Source: Chelativorans xinjiangensis | Lineage (GTDB): Bacteria; Pseudomonadota; Alphaproteobacteria; Rhizobiales; Rhizobiaceae | Direction: 5' to 3' | Assembly (NCBI RefSeq): GCF_009812055.1 | Contig: NZ_WQNH01000010.1 | Location: 1 to 64,000 of the forward strand | Length of the DNA stretch: 64,000 nucleotides | Shown here: piece after piece, positions 27,921-36,270 of the stretch | How the letters are laid out: each line of letters opens with the position of its first letter | Position numbering within the stretch: position 1 is the first letter of the stretch | The notes under the pieces: model-generated | What the model saw: only the letters and a program-made list of their open reading frames with translations | What the model was told of the DNA's origin: nothing | Databases searched by the model: none | Position numbers and translations under genes: made by a program

Positions 27921-28838
27921 CTACGCCCCCTTGCCCGGGACGAACCCGGCCAGGGCCAATTCGTGCCTGTACTGAACCGCACCCTCTTCCGGCAGCAGAT
28001 GCCCGGCCGTATCGGTCAATCGGTCCATGTGGGCGAGCACCTTCTCCGCCGCATCCTCGCCGGCGCCGAAATGCCCCCCTTTCGTCAGGACGATCCGGGA
28101 AGCCTCGAAGCTTCCGGCGCCCGCGCAGAGCACGGTCTTCGTCGGCGCGTCGTCGGCGACGAGCGCGAGAACCGCCGGGCTCACCAGCGCCGGATCGAGC
28201 GCTTCGAGCTGGTCCTGCGGCATCAGCCCTTCGAGCATGCGGGTTCCGGCCGTGGGGGCGAGGCAGTTCACCCTGATGTCATACTTGGCGCCCTCCAGCG
28301 CCAGGGTGTTCATCAGCCCGACAAGCGCCATCTTGGCGGCGGCGTAATTCGCCTGCCCGAAATTCCCGAACAGCCCGCTCGACGACGTCGTGAAGACGAT
28401 GCGCCCGAACGCGCGCTCGCGCATGCCGGTCCAGACGACCTTGGCGCAGTGGACCGAGCCCATGACATGGACGTCGAGCACCGCCCGGAAATCCTCGATC
28501 TCCATTTTCGCGAAGGTCTTGTCCCGCAGGATGCCCGCATTGGCGACCAGGATGTCGACGCGGCCCCAGGCCTCGGTCGCGTCCGCCACCATCGCCTCGA
28601 CCTGACCGAAGTCCGTCACCGACGCGCGGTTGGCCATCGCCTCCCCGCCCGCTTCCCGGATTTCCTGTACGACCCGATCCGCCGCGGCGAGCGACCCCCC
28701 GGTGCCGTCGACATTGCCGCCGAGATCGTTAACGACGACCCTGGCGCCGCGCCTGGCGAGAGCCAGGGCATGTTGCCGCCCGAGGCCTCCTCCGGCGCCC
28801 GTCACGATTGCGACCTTGTTCGTCAAGTCGATAGTCAA
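27921..28838 (-). CDS. SDR-family 3-hydroxyacyl-CoA dehydrogenase
   Basis: The 305-residue Rossmann protein has the cofactor motif VTGAGGGLGRQHAL, the VVNDLGGNVDG segment characteristic of the multifunctional-enzyme-type (17-beta-HSD4-like) SDRs, NAG (VANAGILRD), Ser in TTSSSGLFGNFGQ, and the YAAAK catalytic pair. The insertion VNDLGGNVDGTGGS is typical of enzymes acting on acyl-CoA thioesters. It would oxidise the 3-hydroxyacyl-CoA made by the MaoC hydratase before thiolysis. Confidence 0.88.
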   Translation of the reverse strand: MTIDLTNKVAIVTGAGGGLGRQHALALARRGARVVVNDLGGNVDGTGGSLAAADRVVQEIREAGGEAMANRASVTDFGQVEAMVADATEAWGRVDILVANAGILRDKTFAKMEIEDFRAVLDVHVMGSVHCAKVVWTGMRERAFGRIVFTTSSSGLFGNFGQANYAAAKMALVGLMNTLALEGAKYDIRVNCLAPTAGTRMLEGLMPQDQLEALDPALVSPAVLALVADDAPTKTVLCAGAGSFEASRIVLTKGGHFGAGEDAAEKVLAHMDRLTDTAGHLLPEEGAVQYRHELALAGFVPGKGA

Positions 28839-28895
28839 GTTGAAAGCTCCTGTGCAGGCCTTAGAAACGGCAGTGATTTTTCGAGGATTGCGCGG

Positions 28896-30842
28896 CTACA
28901 TAAGCGACGGCAGCCACAGGCTTATCTGCGGGAAGAGCACGATCAGCACGATCAGTATGACATAGGCGATCCAGAACGGCAGCACGCCCATGAATATGTC
29001 GTACATCGGCACGTCGCGGGCAATGGCCGCAATCGCGAAGACGTTGACGCCGATGGGCGGCGTGACCACGCCCAGTTCCACCATGATGACCACCAGCACG
29101 CCGAACCAGACCGGGTCGAAACCCGCGCTCATGGCGATGGGGAAGAAGATGGGCACGGTCAGGACCAGCGCCGGCAGGGCGTTCATGAACATGCCGATGA
29201 CCACGTAAAAAACCAGGATCGCCGCGATGATCTGGTATTTTCCCAGATCGAGCCCGATGACCAGTTCGGCAAGCTGCTGGGTCAGGCCGCTCAGCGCGAT
29301 GAACCGGCTGAAGGCGGCCGCGAACATGAAGATGACGATGATTGCGGCCGTGAGGCGAAGGGTGCTGGCGATCGAGTCCCACAATCTCGCAAGGGCGAGA
29401 CGCCGCGTCAGAAACGAAATCGTGAGCGCGCCGAAAACCCCCAGGCCCGCCGCCTCGTTGGGCGTGACCGCGCCGGAATATATACCACCCAAGACGAGCA
29501 GCATGAGTAGGAGTATGGGCCAGGTGCCGGTGCTCGACTTTAGCCGTTCGCCCCAGCTGCTTTTCTCGCCGCGTGGCGCAAGCTCGGGATTGAGTGCGGC
29601 GCGCACCGTGATCAGCGCGATCAGGATCACCGTGAAAAGGATGCCGGGCAGAATTCCCGCCATGAACAGCTTGCCGATGGAGACCTCGGTGACCATGCCG
29701 TAGACGATGAAGGCCAGGCTCGGCGGGATCATCACGCCGATGGTGGCCGCACAGGCGACGGAGGCCGTGGCGAGCTTCATGTCATAGCGGTAGGCCCGCA
29801 TCTCCGGCAGCGCGATCGAGCCCATGCTGTAGACGCCGGAAAGCGTGTCCCCGACGATGGAGGAAAGCCCGGCGCAGGCGACCGTGCTGGCCGAGGCAAG
29901 CCCGCCCGGCAGATGCCCGATCCAACGATAGGCCGACCGGTAGAGCTCGGCGGCGAAGCCGGAGGCGACGACGATCAGTCCCATCCAGGTGAAGAGCGGC
30001 ACGACGCTCCAGGTCTGGTCGCTCACCACGTCGATGGTGGTGGTCCCGAGGCTCGTCAGGCTGGCCGCGGGGGAGATCAGCATGCTGATGCCGACGAGGG
30101 CGGTGACCGCCATCGCCGCCGCCACGTGAACGCCCAGGAAGATGAGCAGGAAGCAAAGGCCGATGCTCATGAGGCCGCGGGCGCTTCGCGACAGCGGGAA
30201 CGGCAGCGCGTCGGGGTGGAAACTCAGATAGACGATCCCCGCAACCACGATCCCCCAGATCAGGAGGATGACCAGCGAGCGCATGTCGGCGGCCCTGGCG
30301 ACGGCGCCGAGTTCGGTCGCCAGGTTCGCCAGTAGCGCGAGCGCGAACAGGAAGACGAAGGCCGCGGCGGCGGCGACGAAGGGCCACTCCGGCAAGCCGA
30401 GCACACCGGTGACGATGCCGTTGCTCCTGAGATACGAAGTCTGCGCCAGGATCTGAAGCGCGGTGATCAGAATGGTGAGGAATGCCAGGAGCAGCCCGCC
30501 TGAAACGGTCGGCCCCCGCGCATATTCGGGCAGAGCCCGAAGGACGAGGTCGACCTGTACGTGGTTCCTCTCGATCTCGACCACGCTCAGCGTCGAGAGC
30601 ACGACGAGGACGGTCAAGAGCCCCGTCAGCTCCATCCCGCCCGGCACGACGATCGCGAACAGGTTCCGCAGCGCCACGTCGGCCACCATCAGCCCCATCA
30701 GCCCGACCAGTGCGATGCCGCCGAGATAGAGCGCCACGCGACCGGGCCACGAGATCGCGTTCTTTAGACCGGCTCCGAGCGAATCCAGGAGATCGGAAAT
30801 CCGCTCGTTGACCGCTGCGGACGGCGTAGCCTGCGTCACCAT
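28896..30842 (-). CDS. TRAP transporter permease, fused small and large subunits (DctQM)
   Basis: About 648 residues. Residues 30-190 have four membrane spans with the DctQ-like pattern GGMELTGLLTVLVVLSTLSVVEIERNHVQVD. Residues 215-640 are a DctM domain with GLSSIVGDTLSGVYSMGSIALPEM, IGVMIPPSLAFIVYG and GVVTPPIGVNVFAIAAI. Such Q-M fusions are a common TRAP variant. It imports an organic acid using the sodium gradient together with the binding protein encoded just upstream. I chose ATG 30842, with GAGGG before it. Its stop is 57 bases before the SDR gene. Confidence 0.92.
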   Translation of the reverse strand: MVTQATPSAAVNERISDLLDSLGAGLKNAISWPGRVALYLGGIALVGLMGLMVADVALRNLFAIVVPGGMELTGLLTVLVVLSTLSVVEIERNHVQVDLVLRALPEYARGPTVSGGLLLAFLTILITALQILAQTSYLRSNGIVTGVLGLPEWPFVAAAAAFVFLFALALLANLATELGAVARAADMRSLVILLIWGIVVAGIVYLSFHPDALPFPLSRSARGLMSIGLCFLLIFLGVHVAAAMAVTALVGISMLISPAASLTSLGTTTIDVVSDQTWSVVPLFTWMGLIVVASGFAAELYRSAYRWIGHLPGGLASASTVACAGLSSIVGDTLSGVYSMGSIALPEMRAYRYDMKLATASVACAATIGVMIPPSLAFIVYGMVTEVSIGKLFMAGILPGILFTVILIALITVRAALNPELAPRGEKSSWGERLKSSTGTWPILLLMLLVLGGIYSGAVTPNEAAGLGVFGALTISFLTRRLALARLWDSIASTLRLTAAIIVIFMFAAAFSRFIALSGLTQQLAELVIGLDLGKYQIIAAILVFYVVIGMFMNALPALVLTVPIFFPIAMSAGFDPVWFGVLVVIMVELGVVTPPIGVNVFAIAAIARDVPMYDIFMGVLPFWIAYVILIVLIVLFPQISLWLPSLM

Positions 30843-30867
30843 TTCCCTCTTGCGTCCGTTCCGCGGC

Positions 30868-30882
30868 GCGCCGTGCCGGCGC
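30868..30882 (-). promoter_or_regulatory. Intercistronic hairpin after the TRAP binding-protein gene
   Basis: GCGCCG and CGGCGC form a perfect 6-bp stem around a three-base loop in the 55-base gap between the binding-protein and permease genes. It may protect the upstream message. Confidence 0.5.
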
Positions 30883-30897
30883 AAATTCCAATCTCGA

Positions 30898-31914
30898 TCA
30901 GTTCCGGTCGTACAGCGTCATCAGGCGCACGGCCTCGTCGAGGATTTCCTGTCCGGGCAACCCCATCGCGTCCGCCTTCGTGACCCATTCGTCCCACTGA
31001 GGCCGCATCTTGGTCGCGAGTTCGGCCTGGTCCTCCGCGCTCAGGGTGAAGATGTTCTCCGGCGGGATATCGGCCGTCGCCGCCGCTGCGCTGTCGGTCG
31101 TGTTGTAGAAGAAATAGAGCGGCGTGATGTCGGCCAGATGCTTCTGTTCTTCCGGCGTCAGCCTGTCGTAGGTGTCCTTGTTCATCACCGAGGAATAGGT
31201 GCCGGGATTGAGGTTCAAGAGTGTGTGGTAGGTCGTGACCTCGTTGAGCTTGAAGTTGTTGACCCAGCCCCATGCCGAGAGAACACCGTCGATAGCGCCG
31301 CGCTGCAAGGCGAGATAGGCGTCCGAACCCACCATGACGGACGCGCTGGCGCGGAGTTCCTCGAGCACCTTGACGCCCGCCGAATCCTGCGCGCCGAAGA
31401 CCTTGCCCTTGAGATCGCCGAGCGTCCTGACCGGCTTTTGGGTGTGCAGGTGGGAGCCCATGGCGACGAAAGTCGCAAGCTCGACCACGTTGTCTTGTTC
31501 GCTGAAGAGATTGCCCATCTCCGGGTATTCGTCCCGCAGGCGCCAGTAGACCACGCTGGCGATGGTCTGGTTCTTCGACAGGCCCGGCAGACTGAAAAGC
31601 TCCATCTGCGGAAACTTGCCCGGCAGGATGGGATGCCAGACGAAGCCGAGGTCCAGAAGCCCGGCCCCGGTCGCCTGCAGCCAGTCCTTGAAGGGCGTGA
31701 CCGAGTTGGGTGGAAAGAACTGCACCTCCGCGCGTCCCCCCGTCACAGCCTCGATCTGCGCCGCGAACCGGCGGTCCATGTCGTTCCACGACGTCCCGTC
31801 CGGCGAGGCGAACTGCATCTTGAGCTCGATGCCATCCGCAGCGGCGGATTGGAGCGCCGGCGCGCCCACTGCGGCTCCGAGCGCGATGGCCCCCGCCAGT
31901 AGAATTTTCCGCAT
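30898..31914 (-). CDS. TRAP transporter substrate-binding protein (DctP type)
   Basis: The 338-residue protein has a signal peptide (MRKILLAGAIALGAAVGAPALQSAAA) and DctP landmarks: VTPFKDWLQATGAGLLDLGFVWHPILPGKFPQMELFSLPG, KPVRTLGDLKGKVFGAQDS with the conserved carboxylate-binding region, and DAYLALQRGAIDGVLSA. It captures a carboxylic acid and delivers it to the DctQM permease. It is the first gene of the operon; a GGGAGGAAAA ribosome site precedes the ATG. Confidence 0.92.
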   Translation of the reverse strand: MRKILLAGAIALGAAVGAPALQSAAADGIELKMQFASPDGTSWNDMDRRFAAQIEAVTGGRAEVQFFPPNSVTPFKDWLQATGAGLLDLGFVWHPILPGKFPQMELFSLPGLSKNQTIASVVYWRLRDEYPEMGNLFSEQDNVVELATFVAMGSHLHTQKPVRTLGDLKGKVFGAQDSAGVKVLEELRASASVMVGSDAYLALQRGAIDGVLSAWGWVNNFKLNEVTTYHTLLNLNPGTYSSVMNKDTYDRLTPEEQKHLADITPLYFFYNTTDSAAAATADIPPENIFTLSAEDQAELATKMRPQWDEWVTKADAMGLPGQEILDEAVRLMTLYDRN

Positions 31915-31929
31915 CTGCGTTTTCCTCCC

Positions 31930-31943
31930 GCTGATATATCAGC
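31930..31943. promoter_or_regulatory. 14-bp palindrome before the TRAP operon
   Basis: GCTGATATATCAGC is a perfect palindrome just upstream of the ribosome site of the TRAP binding-protein gene. Its position in the leader suggests an operator or start-proximal element, but no binding protein can be named. Confidence 0.45.
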
Positions 31944-32031
31944 CGGTGCTTTTCGCAACCGACAGAGGTTATGCGCCATCGATGCGCTCCTCCAATCCAA
32001 TTCGTAGACCTGATACGGCAAAAAGAAAAAA

Positions 32032-32054
32032 TCGAAACTTTCTTCAATGTGATA
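32032..32054 (-). promoter_or_regulatory. Shared 23-bp motif, copy A (TRAP operon)
   Basis: Read on the minus strand this 23-bp sequence starts TATCACATTG and ends AAGAAAGTTTCGA. It matches the plus-strand sequence at 33126-33148 in 21 of 23 positions, and weaker similarity continues downstream (TTTCTTTT). Each copy has the same orientation relative to the operon it precedes. It holds the short palindrome GAAAGTTTC. Likely the binding site of the LysR protein encoded between the copies. Confidence 0.65.
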
Positions 32055-32158
32055 GAAATTTCTGATGCTTTGTTCGAGGGCGCTGCCCGCATTTTGCAAA
32101 CCTGTGTTGATCGCTGCGTCTCGCCGAGCCGGGCCGTTTGCATCGGATCAACCGGCTT

Positions 32159-33115
32159 TCACGCTCCGGGCGCAGCATTGAGCTGCGCCGCCGCCTGTCC
32201 CAATGCCTGCCTCAGGCTTTGCAGCGCGGCCATGTTCTCGTGCTCGGCCAGCGTCACGAATCCCACCAGGATCGGGGGGAGGCTCAGCGACGGCAGGTCG
32301 AGCGCGCACAGCTCCCCGCCGGCGACATGCGTATCGAGCATGAGCCGCGGCATGCAGGTGAGCACGTTCATCTCCCGTGCCAGGATCATGAGCGCTCCCG
32401 GATCGGCGGCGATCTCCATGATCGGCGTGGGAACGGCCATGCCGTGGTTCCTCAGCCCGGCCTCCAGCGCGATGCGATTGTTGGAATCGGGGGGCGGGAG
32501 CACCCACGGCCAGTCGGCGAGTTCGCCGAGCGACAGATCCTTGCGGCCCACCAGCGGATGCCTGATCGAGCAGGCCAGAACGAGCTCCGTGCGGATCAGC
32601 GGATCGTGGCGCAGAACCGAGATCATCTTCTGCGGCATCTGATCCCAATCGACACGCCCGACATAACAATCCAGATCGCCATCCCAAAGCGCCTGCAGCA
32701 TGTCGCCGACAATGCCGGTGCGAAGCTTGAATCGCATGCGCGCGTTCTCGGCGCCGAGGATGCGCAGCGCAGCCGGCAGGAACTGGAACATCAAAGCCGG
32801 ATTGGTGCCGACGCGCAGTATCGGCGACTGGTCCGCATGCAGTTCCGCGATCAGATGCTCGAACGAGGCCAACCCGGAGCGCGCGCGCTGCAATGCCAAC
32901 TTTCCGGCCGCACTGAGCGCCACGCCGCGCGCGGACCGTTCGACCAGCGTGCCCCCCAGGGCGTATTCCAGGTCCTTCACCATCTGTGAGACGGCCGGCT
33001 GGGTGCGGTTGAGACAGGCACCCACCGCCCTCAGCGACCGGTGCTCGTCGATGAGTTCCAGCAGGCGGAGATGGCGCAGGCGCAGCCCGTCCAGCCGTTG
33101 CGGCGAATAGGTCAT
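32159..33115 (-). CDS. LysR-family regulator of the TRAP/Tct locus
   Basis: The 318-residue protein has the winged helix LRLRHLRLLELIDEHRSLRAVGACLNRTQPAVSQMVKDLE and a LysR effector domain. It belongs to the group that often controls aromatic and aliphatic acid catabolism. It is divergent from tctB, and its gene ends 245 bases upstream of the TRAP operon. The two copies of the 23-bp motif lie on either side of it, so one regulator probably serves both operons. Confidence 0.88.
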   Translation of the reverse strand: MTYSPQRLDGLRLRHLRLLELIDEHRSLRAVGACLNRTQPAVSQMVKDLEYALGGTLVERSARGVALSAAGKLALQRARSGLASFEHLIAELHADQSPILRVGTNPALMFQFLPAALRILGAENARMRFKLRTGIVGDMLQALWDGDLDCYVGRVDWDQMPQKMISVLRHDPLIRTELVLACSIRHPLVGRKDLSLGELADWPWVLPPPDSNNRIALEAGLRNHGMAVPTPIMEIAADPGALMILAREMNVLTCMPRLMLDTHVAGGELCALDLPSLSLPPILVGFVTLAEHENMAALQSLRQALGQAAAQLNAAPGA

Positions 33116-33125
33116 AAACCAAGCT

Positions 33126-33148
33126 TATCACGTTCAAGAAAGTTTCGA
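33126..33148 (+). promoter_or_regulatory. Shared 23-bp motif, copy B (LysR/tctB divergent promoter)
   Basis: This 23-bp sequence starts TATCACGTTC and ends AAGAAAGTTTCGA. It matches the minus-strand copy at 32032-32054 in 21 of 23 positions. It sits in the 97-base spacer between the LysR start and tctB, the usual place of a LysR operator that also autoregulates. Confidence 0.65.
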
Positions 33149-33212
33149 CTATTTCTTTTGACGGGTTCGGCGCTAGGGATGTGCCGGAGGGAGTGCATCG
33201 AGGGAGGAAATC

Positions 33213-33662
33213 ATGAGACGCGCCAACGTCACATCCGGCATCGTATTGGCCATCTTCGGCCTCGTCATGCTTTTCGCCGTCATTCCCGTGCATATCGCGC
33301 CGGGGCCGGAAGGCGTGATGTCGCCGCGTCTCGTGCCGGCGATGATGATGATCGTCGTGACGGGCCTGGCCGTGCTCCTGGTGATCACCAACTTGCGTGC
33401 GGAGAGGCGATCCGGGCCGGAAGCCGGCTCCCCCGTCTCGCGCTCGGCACTCATCGCCTTGCTCAAAATAGGCGCCGTCTTCGCGTTGGCGATTGTCCTC
33501 TACCTCTGGCTGTCGCCTTTGGCCGCGGGGGCGGCACTGATCATCGGTGCGCTCGTCGCGCTCGGCGAACGCCGGCCGTTCGTCATCGTCCTGATGCCTG
33601 TCGCCCTCCTCACCGCTCTCTGGCTCCTTTTCTACAAGCTGCTCGGGACCGCGATCGTATGA
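33213..33662 (+). CDS. tctB: Tripartite tricarboxylate transporter small subunit (TctB family)
   Basis: The 149-residue protein has four predicted membrane spans, beginning IVLAIFGLVMLFAVIPVHI, with the loop GPEGVMSPRLVPAMMMIVVTGLAVLL typical of TctB, and a poorly conserved C-terminal half, as is normal for this family. It precedes tctA with a four-base overlap. A GGGAGGAAA site precedes the ATG. TctB is needed for assembly or activity of the TctA channel. Confidence 0.85.
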   Translation: MRRANVTSGIVLAIFGLVMLFAVIPVHIAPGPEGVMSPRLVPAMMMIVVTGLAVLLVITNLRAERRSGPEAGSPVSRSALIALLKIGAVFALAIVLYLWLSPLAAGAALIIGALVALGERRPFVIVLMPVALLTALWLLFYKLLGTAIV

Positions 33663-35230
33663 GCGCCCTCGAATACCTGTTCGTCGGCTTTCAGGACGTC
33701 GTCGACCCGGGCATCCTGCCGTGGCTCACGGTCGGCGTGACGCTCGGCTATGTGGTCGGCGCTCTTCCCGGATTGGGCAAGGGAACTGGCGTCGCGGTCT
33801 CGATCCCCCTCACCTTCTACCTGGAACCCGTGGCAGCGCTCGGCATGCTGATAGGCATCGCCAAGGGCAGCGGCGCAGGAAGCGCGGTTTCGGCCATCCT
33901 CCTCAACACGCCCGGCGAGCCGTCATCGGCGCCGACAGCGCTCGACGGCTATCCGCTGGCGCGGCAAGGCAAGGCGCAGAAGGCGCTGAAGATGGGGCTC
34001 TACGCATCCGTCATCGGCGACTTCCTCTCCACTCTTATACTGATCGGCCTTGCCGCGCCGCTGGCAAGCTACGCGCTGATGATCGGCCCGGTCGAGCTAT
34101 GCGCGATCCTCCTCTTCTCGCTGACCTTCGTCGGCGGGCTTTCCGGGCGGTCGCTGACCAAAGGCTTGATCGCGGCCGCGTTGGGCGTGTTTTTCGCCAC
34201 CGTCGGCTTGGAGGTGGAGACCTTCGTTCCGCGTTTCACCTTCGGGCTTCTGGAACTGGAGGACGGCATCTCGCTCGTGCCGATGGCCATCGGCATGCTG
34301 GCGCTGGCCGAGATGATCGTGCAGGCCGGCGACTTGAGAACGCTGGACGCCGAGACGGCGAACATAAAGGACGGCACGGCGCGGGAGGATCGCGTGGTGC
34401 TGGCTTCGGAATGGCGGCGGTGCATTCCGGCGATCCTGCGGGGCACGGCGATCGGCTCCGCCGTGGGCATTCTGCCGGGGCTCGGCGCAAGCGTCGGCTC
34501 CTTCCTGTCCTATGGAGCGACACAGCGCCTGTCCCGGACACCGGAAAAGTTCGGCACCGGCATGATCGAAGGCGTCGCCGCGGCGGAAAGCGCCGACAAC
34601 GCCGTCGTCCCGTCCAGCCTCGTCCCGCTGTTCGCCCTGGGCATTCCGGGCAGCGTCATCGCCGCCATTCTCATCGCGGCCTTCATTCTGCACGGGCTGA
34701 CGCCGGGGCCGCTGATGTTCAAGGAACAGCCGCGCCTGGTGGCGGACGTCTACGCCGCGATGATCTGCGCCAGCCTGATCATGCTGATCGTCGGCTGTAC
34801 CGGCCAGCGTGTCTTCGCGCAGGTGATCAAGGTTCCCTTGCGGCTCATCATCCCCGGCGTGCTGCTTCTGTGCAGCGTCGGAGCCTATATGGAGACGGGC
34901 AGCATCTTTTCGATCTACGTGATGCTCTTCTTCGGCGTGCTCGGCTTCTTCGCGCGCAAGCTCGATTTCTCCTTCGTCACCTTTCTCATCGGCTTCGTCA
35001 TCGGGCCGAAGCTGGAACTGAGCTTCCGCCAGTCGATCCAGATTCTCGGCCACGACATGACCAACCTGGTGAAGCATCCGATCGCGGTCGCCTTCATCTT
35101 TTTGACGATCGCGGTCGTCTGGTGGATTGGACGGGGGAACCGGCCGGCCGCCGCCGCTCGACACCTGGAGCCGGACGTGGCGGCGGCACCCCACAATACC
35201 GGCACTACTCGCAACCAAAAGGGAGGATAA
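33659..35230 (+). CDS. tctA: Tripartite tricarboxylate transporter permease (TctA family)
   Basis: The 523-residue protein has about twelve membrane spans and the TctA signatures: GVTLGYVVGALPGLGKGTGVAVSIPLTF, SAILLNTPGEPSSAPTALDGYPLARQGKAQKAL (the conserved GxPxxxxTxxDGxPxxxxGxA region), and ESADNAVVPSSLVPLFALGIPGS. It imports a di- or tricarboxylate or aromatic acid with a Bug-type binding protein. The start ATG overlaps tctB, and the stop is three bases before the binding-protein gene. Confidence 0.93.
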   Translation: MSALEYLFVGFQDVVDPGILPWLTVGVTLGYVVGALPGLGKGTGVAVSIPLTFYLEPVAALGMLIGIAKGSGAGSAVSAILLNTPGEPSSAPTALDGYPLARQGKAQKALKMGLYASVIGDFLSTLILIGLAAPLASYALMIGPVELCAILLFSLTFVGGLSGRSLTKGLIAAALGVFFATVGLEVETFVPRFTFGLLELEDGISLVPMAIGMLALAEMIVQAGDLRTLDAETANIKDGTAREDRVVLASEWRRCIPAILRGTAIGSAVGILPGLGASVGSFLSYGATQRLSRTPEKFGTGMIEGVAAAESADNAVVPSSLVPLFALGIPGSVIAAILIAAFILHGLTPGPLMFKEQPRLVADVYAAMICASLIMLIVGCTGQRVFAQVIKVPLRLIIPGVLLLCSVGAYMETGSIFSIYVMLFFGVLGFFARKLDFSFVTFLIGFVIGPKLELSFRQSIQILGHDMTNLVKHPIAVAFIFLTIAVVWWIGRGNRPAAAARHLEPDVAAAPHNTGTTRNQKGG

Positions 35231-35233
35231 GCG

Positions 35234-36199
35234 ATGATCTGTTTTACAAGGCGAAGCCTGTTGAGGGCGGTGCTCGGCGCGGCGGTCGGCGTGGCCGGAT
35301 TTGCGTCTGCCGCTCCGGCGGACGAATTCCCCGCCGGCCCGATCAACATGCTGGTCGGCTACGGCGCGGGTGGCCAGACGGACCTCGTGGCGCGTGCGGC
35401 CGCCAAGGTGATATCCGACCAGCTCGGCGTTCCCGTCAACGTCGTCAACAAGCCCGGCGCCGGCGGCGCGGTTGCGGCACGCGACCTCATGCAGGCGAAG
35501 CCCGACGGCTACACCATGCTGTTCCACTCGAACACGGTGGTGAATTCGGCATCGTTCATCATGGAGCGGGTCGATTTCAAGCCGGATGATTTCGAATATG
35601 CCGGCATGATCACCGCCTATCAGGTCGGAATGGCGACCCAGAAGGATTCGCCATTCGACAACATCACGGAGTTCGTCGCTTGGGCGAAGGAGAACCCCGG
35701 CTTCAGCTATGGCGCGCTCAGCCCCGAGGCGCGGCTTTACATGGAGGAGATCGCGAAGAAGAACGATCTCGACGCCAACATCGTGCCCCTGCAGAGCGGC
35801 AGCGAGATGATCAACGCCCTGCTCGGCAAGCAGGTGGTGCTCGCCTTTTCCGGAGGCATCCACTACCGCTATCCCGACGAGTTGAAGACAATCTCTGCGC
35901 TCACGACCTTCCGCCATCCCTCCGCGCCCGACGTCCCGACCATCGAGGAGGAAGGCTATCCATTGGGGATGGATTCCCGCACGACCATCTTCCTGCCCAA
36001 GGGTACGCCGCAGCCGATCCTCGACCGGCTTGGCGAGGCGCTGAAGGCGGCCGAAAGCGACGCGAATTTCAAGAAGGTCACTGACGCCGCGGATATTCCC
36101 ATCATGTATCTGGGCGTCGACGAGGCCTACCAGGAGATGGAGAAAACCTACGCCAAGAACAAGGAGATCATCGAAGGCGCCGGACTTGCCGCGAACTGA
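35234..36199 (+). CDS. tctC: Tripartite tricarboxylate transporter binding protein (TctC/Bug family)
   Basis: The 321-residue protein has a signal peptide of Tat-like or Sec character (TRRSLLRAVLGAAVGVAGFASAAPA). The Bug fold landmarks are INMLVGYGAGGQTDLVARAAAKVISDQLGVPVNVVNKPGAGGAVAARDLMQAKPDGYTML and DVPTIEEEGYPLGM. Such proteins bind carboxylates through main-chain contacts and water. It completes the TctABC importer. A hairpin follows before the CoA-transferase gene. Confidence 0.92.
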   Translation: MICFTRRSLLRAVLGAAVGVAGFASAAPADEFPAGPINMLVGYGAGGQTDLVARAAAKVISDQLGVPVNVVNKPGAGGAVAARDLMQAKPDGYTMLFHSNTVVNSASFIMERVDFKPDDFEYAGMITAYQVGMATQKDSPFDNITEFVAWAKENPGFSYGALSPEARLYMEEIAKKNDLDANIVPLQSGSEMINALLGKQVVLAFSGGIHYRYPDELKTISALTTFRHPSAPDVPTIEEEGYPLGMDSRTTIFLPKGTPQPILDRLGEALKAAESDANFKKVTDAADIPIMYLGVDEAYQEMEKTYAKNKEIIEGAGLAAN

Positions 36200-36215
36200 T
36201 CGATCCGATCCTTCG

Positions 36216-36239
36216 CCGCGGGCGCGACTGCGTCCGCGG
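36216..36239 (+). promoter_or_regulatory. Intercistronic hairpin after tctC
   Basis: CCGCGGGCGC at 36216-36225 pairs with GCGTCCGCGG at 36230-36239 (nine Watson-Crick pairs and one G-U) around a GACT loop. No T-run follows. It probably protects the importer message or reduces read-through into the enzyme genes. Confidence 0.7.
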
Positions 36240-36270
36240 TAATCCTTCAAGCGAATACCGGGAAGCGGCG

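Noticed and set aside
27552-29510. 652-residue open frame on the plus strand
   Set aside because: It is antisense to the thiolase, SDR and TRAP permease genes, with the typical His/Arg/Asp-rich shadow composition.
34097-36250. 717-residue open frame on the minus strand
   Set aside because: It is antisense to tctA and tctC; the translation is low-complexity (Asp, Glu, His, Arg) without motifs.
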